Below, one piece after another: positions 7,998 through 16,830 of a stretch of 64,000 bases of DNA. The stretch's first letter is position 1. Each line of letters starts with the position of its first letter. The notes under the pieces were generated by a model. It saw only the letters and a program-made list of their open reading frames with translations. It was not told the origin of the DNA and searched no databases. Source of the DNA: Anaerolineales bacterium UBA6055 (GTDB taxonomy: Bacteria > Chloroflexota > Anaerolineae > Aggregatilineales > Phototrophicaceae); NCBI GenBank assembly GCA_002428985.1, contig DIYL01000057.1, forward strand, positions 62,001 through 126,000. Direction: 5' to 3'. The position numbers and the translations under genes are program-made.

Positions 7998-9317
7998 ATG
8001 GAATCGGCTCACATGTCCGATAATTTCGACAACAACGACAACACCATACCCAACCCAAGAGTTACGAATCCCGATTACGATGATTACAATCAACCTACTG
8101 TTCCATCGGCGAGCTCTCAAGCACCACAAGTGTATAGCACATCCGAATATACACATCAGTCTAGGTCAGCCCCCCCGCCACCGCCGCCAGCATACAATTC
8201 ATCGGCGCGCGAGCGATCTCGGAAACGTCGAGTCAGTGGACGTAACAGAAATAGCGAATGGGCATGGGTCATCGTTGCCGGAGGTATGATTGGTGTCTTT
8301 GCAATCGTTATCCTCGGCATTTTGATTGTGCTCCGCCTCCCCCAAGAAGAAGTAGCTGTGATCCCCACAGCGGATGTAGTTGCCGAGTTACCAACACCTG
8401 TTGATGCTCGGACAGAGTTTATTGAAAATAGTGGCGAAATCACTGGTAACGTTTTATCACTACCCGATGGCAGTACAATTGAGCTAACGCCATGGGATGG
8501 GACATCACGCTTCACAATGATTCTGGTAGGGCTTGATCGTCGTCCCGGTGAAACAGGCCTCGGTTATCGCACCGATACAATGATGCTCGTAAGTATCGAT
8601 CCAACAACAGGTAGTATTGGTATCTTAAGTATTCCACGTGATCTTTATGTGCAAGTACCAGGATACACAGAACTACAGCGTATCAACACGCCGATGGTGT
8701 TTGGGGAAGCTCGTCAAGAAGGTTATGGACCAACCTTGTTGATGCAAACTGTTCAGCTTAACTTAGGTATCCGAGTCCATGATTTTATGGCTGTGGATTT
8801 CCAAGCATTTATTGATATTGTAGATCTAATTGGTGGTATTGATGTCACAATAGATTACAACATCAATGACGCTGCATATCCAAACATGAATTATGGGTAT
8901 GACCCCTTCTATTTGGCAGCCGGATCACATCATCTCGACGGTTATGATGCATTACGTTTTGCGCGAACACGTCATGGTAGCAGCGATATTCAACGAGCAG
9001 AGCGTCAACAACAGGTTATATTTGCAATCCGTGACCGCGTTCTGAATTTAGATATGATTCCTCAATTACTGGTTCAAGCCCCTGCAATTTGGAGCACACT
9101 AAGTGACAATGTATACACAGGACTGAGTTTGGAGCAACTTATTCAACTTGGTTTATACTCCGTAGATATTGATCTAGATAACATCGAAACAGGTGTGATC
9201 GACTTTTCATATCTACAAAGCTATACAACTGAGTCGGGTGCATCAGTTTTGATCCCCAACCGATCAAGACTTGGTGGATTAATGGCGGAAGTATTTGGAG
9301 TAAATTACTCAGAGTAG
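7998..9317 (+). CDS. LytR-CpsA-Psr (LCP) family protein
   Basis: A 439-residue envelope protein. The N-terminal ~85 residues are cytoplasmic, rich in Asn, Ser and Pro with a PPPPPP tract and a basic RERSRKRR stretch. A single transmembrane helix follows (~95-117, WVIVAGGMIGVFAIVILGIL), then the extracellular LCP domain. LCP motifs seen are GLDRRPGE, RTDTMMLVSIDP, GILSIPRDLYV, VDLIGGIDV, HLDGYDALRFARTRH and DIQRAERQQQ. These include the arginines and aspartates that hold the polyprenyl pyrophosphate head group. LCP enzymes attach polysaccharides to peptidoglycan or related wall polymers. Start could also be ATG 8013; neither has a strong Shine-Dalgarno. A second function is not evident. Confidence 0.93.
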   Translation: MESAHMSDNFDNNDNTIPNPRVTNPDYDDYNQPTVPSASSQAPQVYSTSEYTHQSRSAPPPPPPAYNSSARERSRKRRVSGRNRNSEWAWVIVAGGMIGVFAIVILGILIVLRLPQEEVAVIPTADVVAELPTPVDARTEFIENSGEITGNVLSLPDGSTIELTPWDGTSRFTMILVGLDRRPGETGLGYRTDTMMLVSIDPTTGSIGILSIPRDLYVQVPGYTELQRINTPMVFGEARQEGYGPTLLMQTVQLNLGIRVHDFMAVDFQAFIDIVDLIGGIDVTIDYNINDAAYPNMNYGYDPFYLAAGSHHLDGYDALRFARTRHGSSDIQRAERQQQVIFAIRDRVLNLDMIPQLLVQAPAIWSTLSDNVYTGLSLEQLIQLGLYSVDIDLDNIETGVIDFSYLQSYTTESGASVLIPNRSRLGGLMAEVFGVNYSE

Positions 9318-9331
9318 TTTTTCAACTAAAA

Positions 9332-9361
9332 ACAGCGTACCTATAATATAGCGTACGCTGT
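9332..9361. promoter_or_regulatory. Near-perfect palindrome downstream of the LCP gene
   Basis: Arms ACAGCGTAC (9332-9340) and GTACGCTGT (9353-9361) enclose CTATAATATAGC, which is itself self-complementary (CTATA/TATAG). The whole can form a 14-bp stem with a single bulged base. There is no run of T, so a factor-independent terminator is possible but weak; an operator or other dyad is the alternative. A partial echo of the arm (TATAATAGCGT) follows at about 9363. Confidence 0.45.
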
Positions 9362-9688
9362 CTATAATAGCGTGCCCACTGTACCGTGTAGCCATAGTGT
9401 CTCGAACCTGTAAGATACAGGCCGGAAATTGCTCAGTAACCGCTGTCTTGGCTCAGGCCTATCACATTAGTTGCCGAAGATAAATTTCCATAATGAGAGT
9501 GTTGGCTCGGCACATATAGTACTATCACGCATACAGTAGGTTATATCCCTTGTTATACCATTGTAGATAAGTGCTGTAAAGTAAAAAATGCGTAACAAAA
9601 TCTAACTGTGAGAAAGTTCATATCAAATATATGACAAAGTGCATTATAATCTTCTCGGATAGTTAGCATCATCTATTGGGGAGATTAA
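9362..9688. other. Intergenic region with small hairpins, no gene seen
   Basis: About 330 bases before the aquaporin gene. It holds a perfect 6-bp hairpin CCTGTA-AGA-TACAGG at 9409-9423, a GCTCAG direct repeat (about 9434 and 9454) and GGCC boxes. A TATAAT hexamer at 9645-9650 lies ~40 bases before the aquaporin ATG and is a likely -10 element, though I see no good -35. No ORF of useful size and no tRNA fold was found. A small RNA cannot be excluded. Confidence 0.4.
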
Positions 9689-10390
9689 ATGACAAATCCA
9701 TTGGTACGAGAAAGTCTTGCAGAATTTGTTGGGACATTTACGTTAGTCTTTGTTGGAGCAGCATCTGTTATTATTGCACCTATCTATGGATTACTTGTAC
9801 CCGCTTTTGCACATGGGTTAATTGTAATTGGTCTGATATTCACGTTTGGACATATTTCCGGCACTCAAATCAACCCAGCCGTAACGATTGCGCTATTTGT
9901 CGGCAAAAAACAAAATGCAAGAAAATCAGCAATTTTTATCACTGTACAACTTATTGGCGGCATCATTGCAGCGATTACCCTTACAGTATTGTTTCCGCCA
10001 AACAACCCAGAAGTCTTAGTATTCCTAAATGATGTGCCATACAATTTCGGTGAGACTAAGGGTTTCCTGACAGAAAACCTGATATGGCAAGCAGCAATCT
10101 ACGAAGCTCTACTGGTATTTTTACTTGTTACAGCAATTTATCAAACAGCAGTCTATGGAAAAGCCGGCAACTTAGCGGCTGTTGCAATTGGGTTGACATT
10201 AACAGCACTTATTCTTGCGGGTGGTCCAGCAACAGGAGCATCAATCAATCCCGCCCGTTCGTTAGGTCCAGCCTTGATAGCATCTACTTCTGGAGAATCA
10301 ATAGCTTATATTATTCCGTATTTTATTGGGCTCTTTGGTGGAGGCGCCATTGGTGGACTAGTCAACACTTACATCTTGTATGAAGTATAA
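9689..10390 (+). CDS. MIP-family aquaporin / glycerol facilitator
   Basis: A 233-residue six-helix channel with both half-helix signatures. The first is SGTQINPAVTIALF (~residue 68) and the second is TGASINPARSLGPA (~185); each NPA box faces into the pore, and the Arg after the second NPA is the selectivity-filter arginine. The N-terminus has the family motif ESLAEFVGTFTLVFVGAAS. The short loop after the second NPA (ARS) and the lack of the Asp found in glycerol facilitators (NPARD) favour a water channel over GlpF. This is inference from the motif. GGGGAGA lies 8-12 bases before ATG 9689. It converges on aspS across a hairpin at 10421-10445. Confidence 0.92.
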   Translation: MTNPLVRESLAEFVGTFTLVFVGAASVIIAPIYGLLVPAFAHGLIVIGLIFTFGHISGTQINPAVTIALFVGKKQNARKSAIFITVQLIGGIIAAITLTVLFPPNNPEVLVFLNDVPYNFGETKGFLTENLIWQAAIYEALLVFLLVTAIYQTAVYGKAGNLAAVAIGLTLTALILAGGPATGASINPARSLGPALIASTSGESIAYIIPYFIGLFGGGAIGGLVNTYILYEV

Positions 10391-10420
10391 GTCGATCAAA
10401 CTAGAAGTTCTAAAATCAAT

Positions 10421-10447
10421 GAGGGCTAGATATAGTCCAGCCCTCGT
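10421..10447. terminator. Bidirectional terminator between aquaporin and aspS
   Basis: GAGGGCT (10421-10427) pairs with AGCCCTC (10439-10445) across an 11-base loop, followed by GTTT on the plus strand. It sits between two convergent genes. The T-run is short on both sides. Confidence 0.55.
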
Positions 10448-10456
10448 TTACGATGT

Positions 10457-12274
10457 CTAGATTTCAGTTTGTTCCTCTTCTTCCTCAGGTAAATCCAATT
10501 GAATGTATAACTCACTCAATTGTTCATCTTCAGCAGTAGATGGCGCATGTGCCATAATATCCATCCCACCCTGTGTTTTCGGGAAGGCAATTACCTCGCG
10601 AATATTTGGCGTAGATGCGAGCAACATACACAAGCGGTCAATCCCCCATGCCATACCACCGTGTGGTGGAGCACCATATTCAAATGCTTCGAGCATATGA
10701 CCAAATTCTTCCATCGCATGTTCCATCGTTTGACCAATCAATGGGAAGATCTTTTCTTGAATTGCACGGTCATGGATACGAATACTACCACCACCAACTT
10801 CATATCCATTACAAACAAGATCGTATTGTGAACCACGTGCTTTACCGGGGTCAGTATCAAGTAATTCAACATCTTCTGGTAATGGCATTGTAAACATATG
10901 CTGTGATGGATCCCAACGTTGGTTTTCTTCATCCCAAATAAATTCGGGGAAATCAATTACCCAGCAGAATGCTAGTAAGTTCGGATCTAAGTCCATGTCC
11001 TTCTTAAAATGGTTACGCAATCCGTCGGTCACAGCATAAACAACTTCGGGTTCATCAGACATAAACAGAAGCAAATCACCGCCTTCAGCACCCATTTTTT
11101 CAAGTAGTTCAATTTTCAAGTCAACGTTGAAGAATTTACCAATCGGACCTTTAAGTTCGCCTTCAGGGTCGGTGGGAATGGTAATGTAAGCAAGCCCTTT
11201 TGCACCTGCTTTACGTGCCATACTTTCCAGTTCTTTACCAACTTTGCGCATCTGTGTCCCACTAAGTTCACCTGCAACACCCGGCACCCGCATACATTTA
11301 ACGGGTCGACCTACCTTGACATTATCGACAAATACAGGGAATGCGCTACGCCCCGCAATTTCACTAATATCAATTGCACGAAGATCAAAACGAATGTCAG
11401 GGCGGTCTGTACCGTAAAGTTCCATCGCATCTTTGTAGAGAATATGTTGGAATGGTTCGGAAATCATGCGTTTTTCGGGTGTAATCGTTTTAACAAGTTC
11501 AGTTGCAAGATTTTCCATCAATTGCATCACATCTTCGCGCTCAACAAAACTCATCTCAAGGTCAAGTTGAGTAAACTCTGGTTGACGATCACCTCGCAAA
11601 TCCTCATCGCGAAAACAACGTGCGATCTGGAAGTAGCGTTCAAACCCACCTACCATCAATAATTGTTTAAGTTGTTGCGGAGACTGCGGTAGTGCATAGA
11701 ATTTACCAGGTTGTAGGCGACTTGGTACAAGAAAGTCACGCGCACCTTCTGGAGTCGTTTTAAAGAGTATAGGCGTTTCAATCTCGACAAAGCTTTCTTT
11801 ATCAAGAAAATCGCGGATAAACTTAACCGTCTTGTGACGCAAAATCATATTATATTGCATCTGCTCACGTCGCAAATCAAGATAACGATGGCGCATACGA
11901 ATCGCTTCGTCTACAGTGCCTTCATCTTTGTTAATATAAAATGGTGGTGTTTTAGCCTCATTTAAAATTTCGATACTATCTGCAACAATATCAATCTCAC
12001 CTGTTGGTAAATCAGGATTTGCTGTGCCTTCAGGACGAATGCGGACTTTACCTGTTACTTTAATAACATACTCATTGCGAACAGAATCAGCAACAGCATG
12101 GGCTTCTGGCGTACCCTCCAAATCTGCTACAATCTGGGTAATACCCCATCGGTCGCGTAGATCAATAAAAATTAAGCCCCCCTGATCACGTCGTCGGTTG
12201 ACCCAACCTGCCAACGATACAGTAATTCCTGCATCTTGCTCCCGCAGTTCGCCACACGTATGTGTTTTCATCAT
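10457..12274 (-). CDS. aspS: Aspartyl-tRNA synthetase
   Basis: Charges tRNA-Asp. This is a bacterial-type class IIb synthetase of 605 residues. The N-terminal OB anticodon-binding domain contains SLAGWVNRRRDQGGLIFIDL. Class II motif 2 reads FRDEDLRGDRQPEFTQLD and motif 3 reads GGMAWGIDRL. A GAD insertion domain between motifs 2 and 3 contains AGELSGTQMRKVGKELE, marking it as bacterial rather than archaeal. The acidic tail LDLPEEEEEQTEI is a small extension. The start is ATG 12274 or the immediately following ATG 12271. Whether it is discriminating or non-discriminating (also charging tRNA-Asn) cannot be decided here. The ~235 bases upstream hold a CTTGCA/TGCAAG hairpin (12338-12355) in the leader. 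Confidence 0.97.
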   Translation of the reverse strand: MMKTHTCGELREQDAGITVSLAGWVNRRRDQGGLIFIDLRDRWGITQIVADLEGTPEAHAVADSVRNEYVIKVTGKVRIRPEGTANPDLPTGEIDIVADSIEILNEAKTPPFYINKDEGTVDEAIRMRHRYLDLRREQMQYNMILRHKTVKFIRDFLDKESFVEIETPILFKTTPEGARDFLVPSRLQPGKFYALPQSPQQLKQLLMVGGFERYFQIARCFRDEDLRGDRQPEFTQLDLEMSFVEREDVMQLMENLATELVKTITPEKRMISEPFQHILYKDAMELYGTDRPDIRFDLRAIDISEIAGRSAFPVFVDNVKVGRPVKCMRVPGVAGELSGTQMRKVGKELESMARKAGAKGLAYITIPTDPEGELKGPIGKFFNVDLKIELLEKMGAEGGDLLLFMSDEPEVVYAVTDGLRNHFKKDMDLDPNLLAFCWVIDFPEFIWDEENQRWDPSQHMFTMPLPEDVELLDTDPGKARGSQYDLVCNGYEVGGGSIRIHDRAIQEKIFPLIGQTMEHAMEEFGHMLEAFEYGAPPHGGMAWGIDRLCMLLASTPNIREVIAFPKTQGGMDIMAHAPSTAEDEQLSELYIQLDLPEEEEEQTEI

Positions 12275-12510
12275 GATATTGTCGCTCCTATTTCAGACAT
12301 TAAAGGTTCAAAAGAGGTCATTTAGAATAATAACTGACTTGCATATTTTTGCAAGATAAAGTCCATGTTTGTAAATAATCAGTCGCAAAGGATAGCACGG
12401 ACAACATACTTACGCCTATAGTTATTCTGTCGAGGAAACGCTATGCGGATTACCCAAAACCGCTCACTTACACTTTACATCTGCTCTGTTCTTGTCTAAA
12501 CTCTAGCACT

Positions 12511-12726
12511 ATGTTGAGTAAAGACTACACAATAAGCAAACGACAACTCGGTTTTATCCTACTTTTGATAGGATTTTTGGGTGCGATTGGTATCTTGGCA
12601 ATCGATCTACTTGGTGGTGGACAACAAGGTGGTATCGGTCCGGCACAGATGTTTGCATTGGGCATTATGATTGTTATTGGTATTGTTGGTTTAACTCTTA
12701 TCCCTCTCGGCGATACGCCTGCATAG
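12511..12726 (+). CDS. Small two-helix membrane protein
   Basis: A 71-residue protein with a short polar N-terminus (MLSKDYTISKRQ). It has two hydrophobic helices, LGFILLLIGFLGAIGILAI and MFALGIMIVIGIVGLTLIPL, joined by a glycine-rich turn (GGGQQGGIG). It lies 7 bases upstream of the GT-C gene on the same strand and is probably co-transcribed with it. No function is recognised. Small size and lack of a strong ribosome site leave some doubt, but the clean hairpin topology supports a real gene. Confidence 0.6.
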   Translation: MLSKDYTISKRQLGFILLLIGFLGAIGILAIDLLGGGQQGGIGPAQMFALGIMIVIGIVGLTLIPLGDTPA

Positions 12727-12733
12727 ATATAAG

Positions 12734-14341
12734 ATGCAAACGATAATTCGTCAACTTTATCGTCCACTCATGATTGTGGCGACTCTCGGACTTGGTTTTT
12801 CATTATTTGTGTATGTATTATATGCAATTAATCTAATTCAATTCCCTTTCGACTACGACCAAGGCGAAGGCTTCGAAGTCTATGATACGGTTTTATTCAG
12901 TCAAGGGGAACTCCCCTATCGTGATACTGAAGCCTATCCGTTTTATTCTAGCAATTATCCACCCCTCTTCCATGTAATGGCAGCACCTTTTGTGTGGTTT
13001 TTTGGTGCCGGTTATTGGTATGGGCGATTGCTGAGCTTCTTAAGTACATTCATAACAGCAAGTGCAATCATTTATGCTGTGTATCATGACGGGCACAAAC
13101 ATCGCTGGATAGCATTATTATCCGGTCTAGCATTCCTAGCCTCGAATATGGTTTATCATATTGGCCCTCTGGTTCGTCAGCACATCATGATGGTTATGTT
13201 TGAAACACTCGCTGTAGTCATCCTTGCACGAGCTTACCCTAAACGTGACACAAAGTGGATTGCCTTCGGATTTTTCTTGTTGGTTTGCGCTGGATACACT
13301 AAACAACTTGCTGCAATTACTGCAATAGCAGTTATTGGATGGATGTTCTTACGTCATCCGTTGCGCTCCATCGTTTGGACAGTTGGGTTTGGCATATGTG
13401 GTGGACTCATTTTTCTGTGGTTAAATATTGCTTCCGAGGGTCAGTGGTGGATACAAGCCATTGTAGCTAATGTAAATGAATTTAGACCATTTCAAGCATT
13501 TGGTCTATTTACCTTGTGGTTTCAATTACACGGATTTCTTCTAATCCCGGCCGGATTATTTGTACTCTATGAAATGTACTTTGATCGTTTTTCGATCTAT
13601 AGTATTTGGTTTGTTGTCAGCGCATTGCTTGGTGGGATCGGATCAGGTACATGGGGTGCAGGTGATAGTTACTTTACAACATCAATTGCGGCGATGTGTA
13701 TTCTCAGCGGCATCTATTTCTCCCGAACACTTACACAATCGTGGGCGCTCTCTGATACATATATCAAGCGATTTTTACCTAGTATCAAAATAACTGGTGT
13801 TGGTCTAATCGTTATTCCACTACTTTATATTGGATATGCACGCGCAACACTCAAAATGCCGACTGATGGGATATTTGAACCCATTGCAACCGCCCTCAAT
13901 ATCGAGCCTAACGTACGTGACCGATTCTATGATTCGGCGACATTCGATGTCGAAGGGTACGCAAATATCGGTTACTTCCTCACACCAGAAGATACTGAGG
14001 CGGGCTACCAAATTGTAGACATGATAAATGCAACTGACATGCCCGTTATGAGTGAAGAAGCTGGTTTTATGTTTGTTGCTGGACGAGATGTCGTCACCAA
14101 TCCAACCCAGCTACGCAATCTATATTTAGCAGGTTTGTTTGATGGAAGTCAATTGGTCGAAATGATTGAAAATAAAGAATTCGGGCTTATTATTTTGCGG
14201 GCACAATTTTACCCAACCCCTGTTTTAGAAGCAATCGGACAACATTATGAAATCACAGATGTCATACAAATGAATGGATTCGATTATCATATCCGACAAC
14301 CGATTCAATCTAGCGAAACCGACGTTTCAACCGCTCCATAA
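12734..14341 (+). CDS. GT-C fold membrane glycosyltransferase-like protein
   Basis: A 535-residue polytopic protein with about ten hydrophobic helices. The first extracellular loop has FDYDQGEGFEVYDTVLFSQG followed by SSNYPPLFHVMAAP. The acidic residue in this loop and the YPPL segment are typical of GT-C enzymes (PMT/ArnT-like, GT39/GT83 group) that transfer sugars from polyprenyl-phosphate donors at the outer membrane face. A soluble C-terminal domain (~380-535) follows the last helix. The acceptor is unknown. The 3' end overlaps the convergent coiled-coil gene by 32 bases. Confidence 0.75.
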   Translation: MQTIIRQLYRPLMIVATLGLGFSLFVYVLYAINLIQFPFDYDQGEGFEVYDTVLFSQGELPYRDTEAYPFYSSNYPPLFHVMAAPFVWFFGAGYWYGRLLSFLSTFITASAIIYAVYHDGHKHRWIALLSGLAFLASNMVYHIGPLVRQHIMMVMFETLAVVILARAYPKRDTKWIAFGFFLLVCAGYTKQLAAITAIAVIGWMFLRHPLRSIVWTVGFGICGGLIFLWLNIASEGQWWIQAIVANVNEFRPFQAFGLFTLWFQLHGFLLIPAGLFVLYEMYFDRFSIYSIWFVVSALLGGIGSGTWGAGDSYFTTSIAAMCILSGIYFSRTLTQSWALSDTYIKRFLPSIKITGVGLIVIPLLYIGYARATLKMPTDGIFEPIATALNIEPNVRDRFYDSATFDVEGYANIGYFLTPEDTEAGYQIVDMINATDMPVMSEEAGFMFVAGRDVVTNPTQLRNLYLAGLFDGSQLVEMIENKEFGLIILRAQFYPTPVLEAIGQHYEITDVIQMNGFDYHIRQPIQSSETDVSTAP

Positions 14342-15269
14342 TACTATTCTGAGGCTGTGGTGAAAAGCTATTTACAATAGCATCAATTTGTTTTTGGCTA
14401 ACAGCATACATCTGCATTTTTTTGATCAGTTGCACAATTTCGACCTCGCGCGGAGATGTCAATGTATTATTGTCGTATTGTTGCATCCAACTATCAATTT
14501 GCACCTTCAACGTCGTTTCGCCTGTACCTTCTACAATGACAGCTAATTTAGACTGCAATACGTTAAGGCTCTCTTTCTTTTGTTCAACTGACCATGCACT
14601 AATTGAATCAATAACACTAATTATATCCATCCGAGGAATACCGCTTCGCACACAGTCATACCATAATTGCAACAACTGCAACTCATTAGAACGCAATCGC
14701 TGTAGGTTCTCAGACTGTTCCCAAGACATCAGTAATTTGTAAAAATTGTCAGGCAATTGCCCGTTTTGTTCGAAGTAATCGATCAAATAATCAATAGCAG
14801 TCGCCTCAAATTTTTGTAGTAATGTCTGTAAAAATCGTTGATTTTGTTCACGATAACCAGCCAATAGAACATCGTCAATTTCAAAGGCCAACAACTCTAA
14901 ATCAGTCAATTTTTGTCGATAGGTGTCAATCTTCTTCTCAGCCGATTTGAGTTTATTCAATAGGATATTTTTCTGTCGGACTTCATCAGCTGACAATTGG
15001 AAAGATTCTTTACCACTAAACGCTTGTAAGGATTGTCGATGGAGTTGCAAACTAGTGGCAGCACTCTTAAGAATTATCATGTACTGCTGTACTTTATCAT
15101 CTGAGCGCATCTGTGAAGGGAGCGCGTCTCGCTCGGATTCTAAGTCACTAATCTCAGAGCGAATGAGCTGCTCTTGGGTAATGGTGAGTGATTCATCATG
15201 CAATTGAATATATAATTCCATCAACTCAGCGTTTATTGACTGCAATCGTTGCGAGTCGGATTCTTGCAT
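14310..15269 (-). CDS. Coiled-coil protein, probable partner of the AAA+ ATPase
   Basis: A 319-residue protein with long heptad-like helices at ~5-60 (LMELYIQLHDES, ISDLESERDALP) and ~95-155 (LLNKLKSAEKKIDTYRQKL). A more globular region containing YFEQNGQLPDNFYKLLMSWE follows, and the tail is basic (MERLKRRFR). No signal peptide or membrane helix is seen. ATG 15269 has a strong GGAGGGG just upstream. The gene begins 27 bases after the AAA+ gene on the same strand, so the pair is likely an operon. I recognise no family. A scaffold or adaptor for the ATPase is an inference from position only. Its 3' end overlaps the convergent GT-C gene. Confidence 0.65.
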   Translation of the reverse strand: MQESDSQRLQSINAELMELYIQLHDESLTITQEQLIRSEISDLESERDALPSQMRSDDKVQQYMIILKSAATSLQLHRQSLQAFSGKESFQLSADEVRQKNILLNKLKSAEKKIDTYRQKLTDLELLAFEIDDVLLAGYREQNQRFLQTLLQKFEATAIDYLIDYFEQNGQLPDNFYKLLMSWEQSENLQRLRSNELQLLQLWYDCVRSGIPRMDIISVIDSISAWSVEQKKESLNVLQSKLAVIVEGTGETTLKVQIDSWMQQYDNNTLTSPREVEIVQLIKKMQMYAVSQKQIDAIVNSFSPQPQNSIMERLKRRFR

Positions 15270-15296
15270 GCTCTCCCCTCCACTTATAATATTGGT

Positions 15297-16706
15297 TTAA
15301 ATGTCACGTAAGCCACGTCTCGGGGTAGACCGACTGCTACCCCCACCCAATCCCATCGGTTTACGTTGTAACAAGAAATTACCATCTAAACGCATTTGAT
15401 TTTTCAAGCTCTCAACAGATGCTTGCAACATCTGTAAAGTGACTTCTGATTTGTGTTCATGTGCCGCCAACATACGTGCCTGTAGAGCGACTTCACGCAC
15501 AAATGCACCCGGTTGATCAACAAGGTCAGGGACAATTTCTTTATGTTCTTCACGCCACTGTTCAGACATATAATGTTTGAGCATTTCCTGTGCAATATTA
15601 TCTTCTTGAATTGTTGGCACAACAAAAATACGATCTAACCGTCCGGGGCGTTTAAAAATACGCTCATCAATTGCGTCAGGATAATTTGTTGTCGCCAACA
15701 TCAGCGTACCTTTGGGGTTATTTGGCGACTCAATCCCATCCAAAACATTCAAAATCCTTGCTTTATCGTCGCCACGCAAATATGCATCAATTTCTTCAAC
15801 AATCAAAATTGTCGGATAACTTGCAGATGCTACAGCCTGAAATGCTCGCTGGATCTTCTCAAAAGTTGCACCATCGCGATCAGATCCTGACACATAAACA
15901 ACAATTCGCTTCTGTTTTAGAGCATGTTTCGCTAATGCAGCACAGAGCATTGTTTTTCCTGTACCGGGAACACCTGCCATCAATAATTTACGAAATGGCG
16001 CAAGTTTTAGCTTCTGATAAAGTTCAACACCTTCGCTGAAGAACGCTTCAATATCTTCGAAAATTTCTTTTTTCAAAGTCGGAGCTAAAATCACATCTTC
16101 CCATTCAACAGTAGGGTCAAAGAATGCATCGGTACCGCCTATGATATAAACATCGCGCCGACGTTTAATACGAGGACGTACGGCGCGAGCACACTGCGAT
16201 TCAAAAGCAGCCCATGTGTCTAAACGCCCTTCTGGCACAATTGCAATTGCAGTTAATTCTTGAACATCATCGTCAAAATATGAACTCGCGTAGATGACTT
16301 GGAAATCGTCATCAACATCCTCTTTACTCTCAAACTTAAACAGATAGGCACCAGCAGTAGCTGTCAGTACTGTTTTTCGGCCACGCGCCCCATAATCACT
16401 AATCGGTGTAATAACATCAGATTCAAGTTCATCAAATCCAGCATATTTCGCTTTGCCACGAAGAGACCGCCCAATTTTGACCTGTGATTGTGCGATTTTG
16501 TTACTGCACTCAGTAGAAGCCCAGATTGTTACATAGGGAATATCCGGATAACGTTTTTCCCATTCCGCACTCGCCCATTCGACGAGACGTTCATATTGCA
16601 TTTGCGCGCCTTTTTCTCTTACTTTTCGTCTATAACCAAACGGCGAATTTCTACTTCGTCTGCGGGTATTGAATTGTGAACGATATCGATTTCTTCGCCT
16701 TGACAT
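15297..16706 (-). CDS. AAA+ ATPase with an N-terminal basic tail
   Basis: A ~470-residue protein. An Arg-rich tail (SRRRNRYRSQFNTRRRSRN) is followed by a ~200-residue unassigned domain (IPYVTIWASTECSNK ... YIIGGTDAFFDP) and then one AAA+ module. The Walker A is GVPGTGKT. The Walker B is TILIVEEIDAYL, in which the usual DE is EE. Sensor 1 is ATTNYPDAID, and the arginine-finger region is FKRPGRLDRIFVVP. The domain resembles classic AAA proteins (FtsH/Cdc48-like) that remodel proteins. A Gly/Ser/Arg tail (LGGGSSRSTPRRGL) ends it. The start is uncertain; ATG 16706 is chosen with AGGTG 12 bases upstream, and 16721 is possible. It is followed by the coiled-coil gene in an apparent two-gene operon. 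Confidence 0.82.
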   Translation of the reverse strand: MSRRRNRYRSQFNTRRRSRNSPFGYRRKVREKGAQMQYERLVEWASAEWEKRYPDIPYVTIWASTECSNKIAQSQVKIGRSLRGKAKYAGFDELESDVITPISDYGARGRKTVLTATAGAYLFKFESKEDVDDDFQVIYASSYFDDDVQELTAIAIVPEGRLDTWAAFESQCARAVRPRIKRRRDVYIIGGTDAFFDPTVEWEDVILAPTLKKEIFEDIEAFFSEGVELYQKLKLAPFRKLLMAGVPGTGKTMLCAALAKHALKQKRIVVYVSGSDRDGATFEKIQRAFQAVASASYPTILIVEEIDAYLRGDDKARILNVLDGIESPNNPKGTLMLATTNYPDAIDERIFKRPGRLDRIFVVPTIQEDNIAQEMLKHYMSEQWREEHKEIVPDLVDQPGAFVREVALQARMLAAHEHKSEVTLQMLQASVESLKNQMRLDGNFLLQRKPMGLGGGSSRSTPRRGLRDI

Positions 16707-16830
16707 GAAATTACATAACACCTATTGACTTAATATGACATACACTACATCTTTAAATATAGCGCGAACTCTCTAAAATGGATATAGTGTTTCAAAGTAA
16801 CCCACCAACCAGCGGAAAGTTCCAATCACT

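Noticed and set aside
9400..9480. tRNA or structured RNA in the LCP-aquaporin gap
   Set aside because: Short hairpins and a TTCGAGAC-like stretch on the minus strand do not build a cloverleaf; only reported as intergenic structure.
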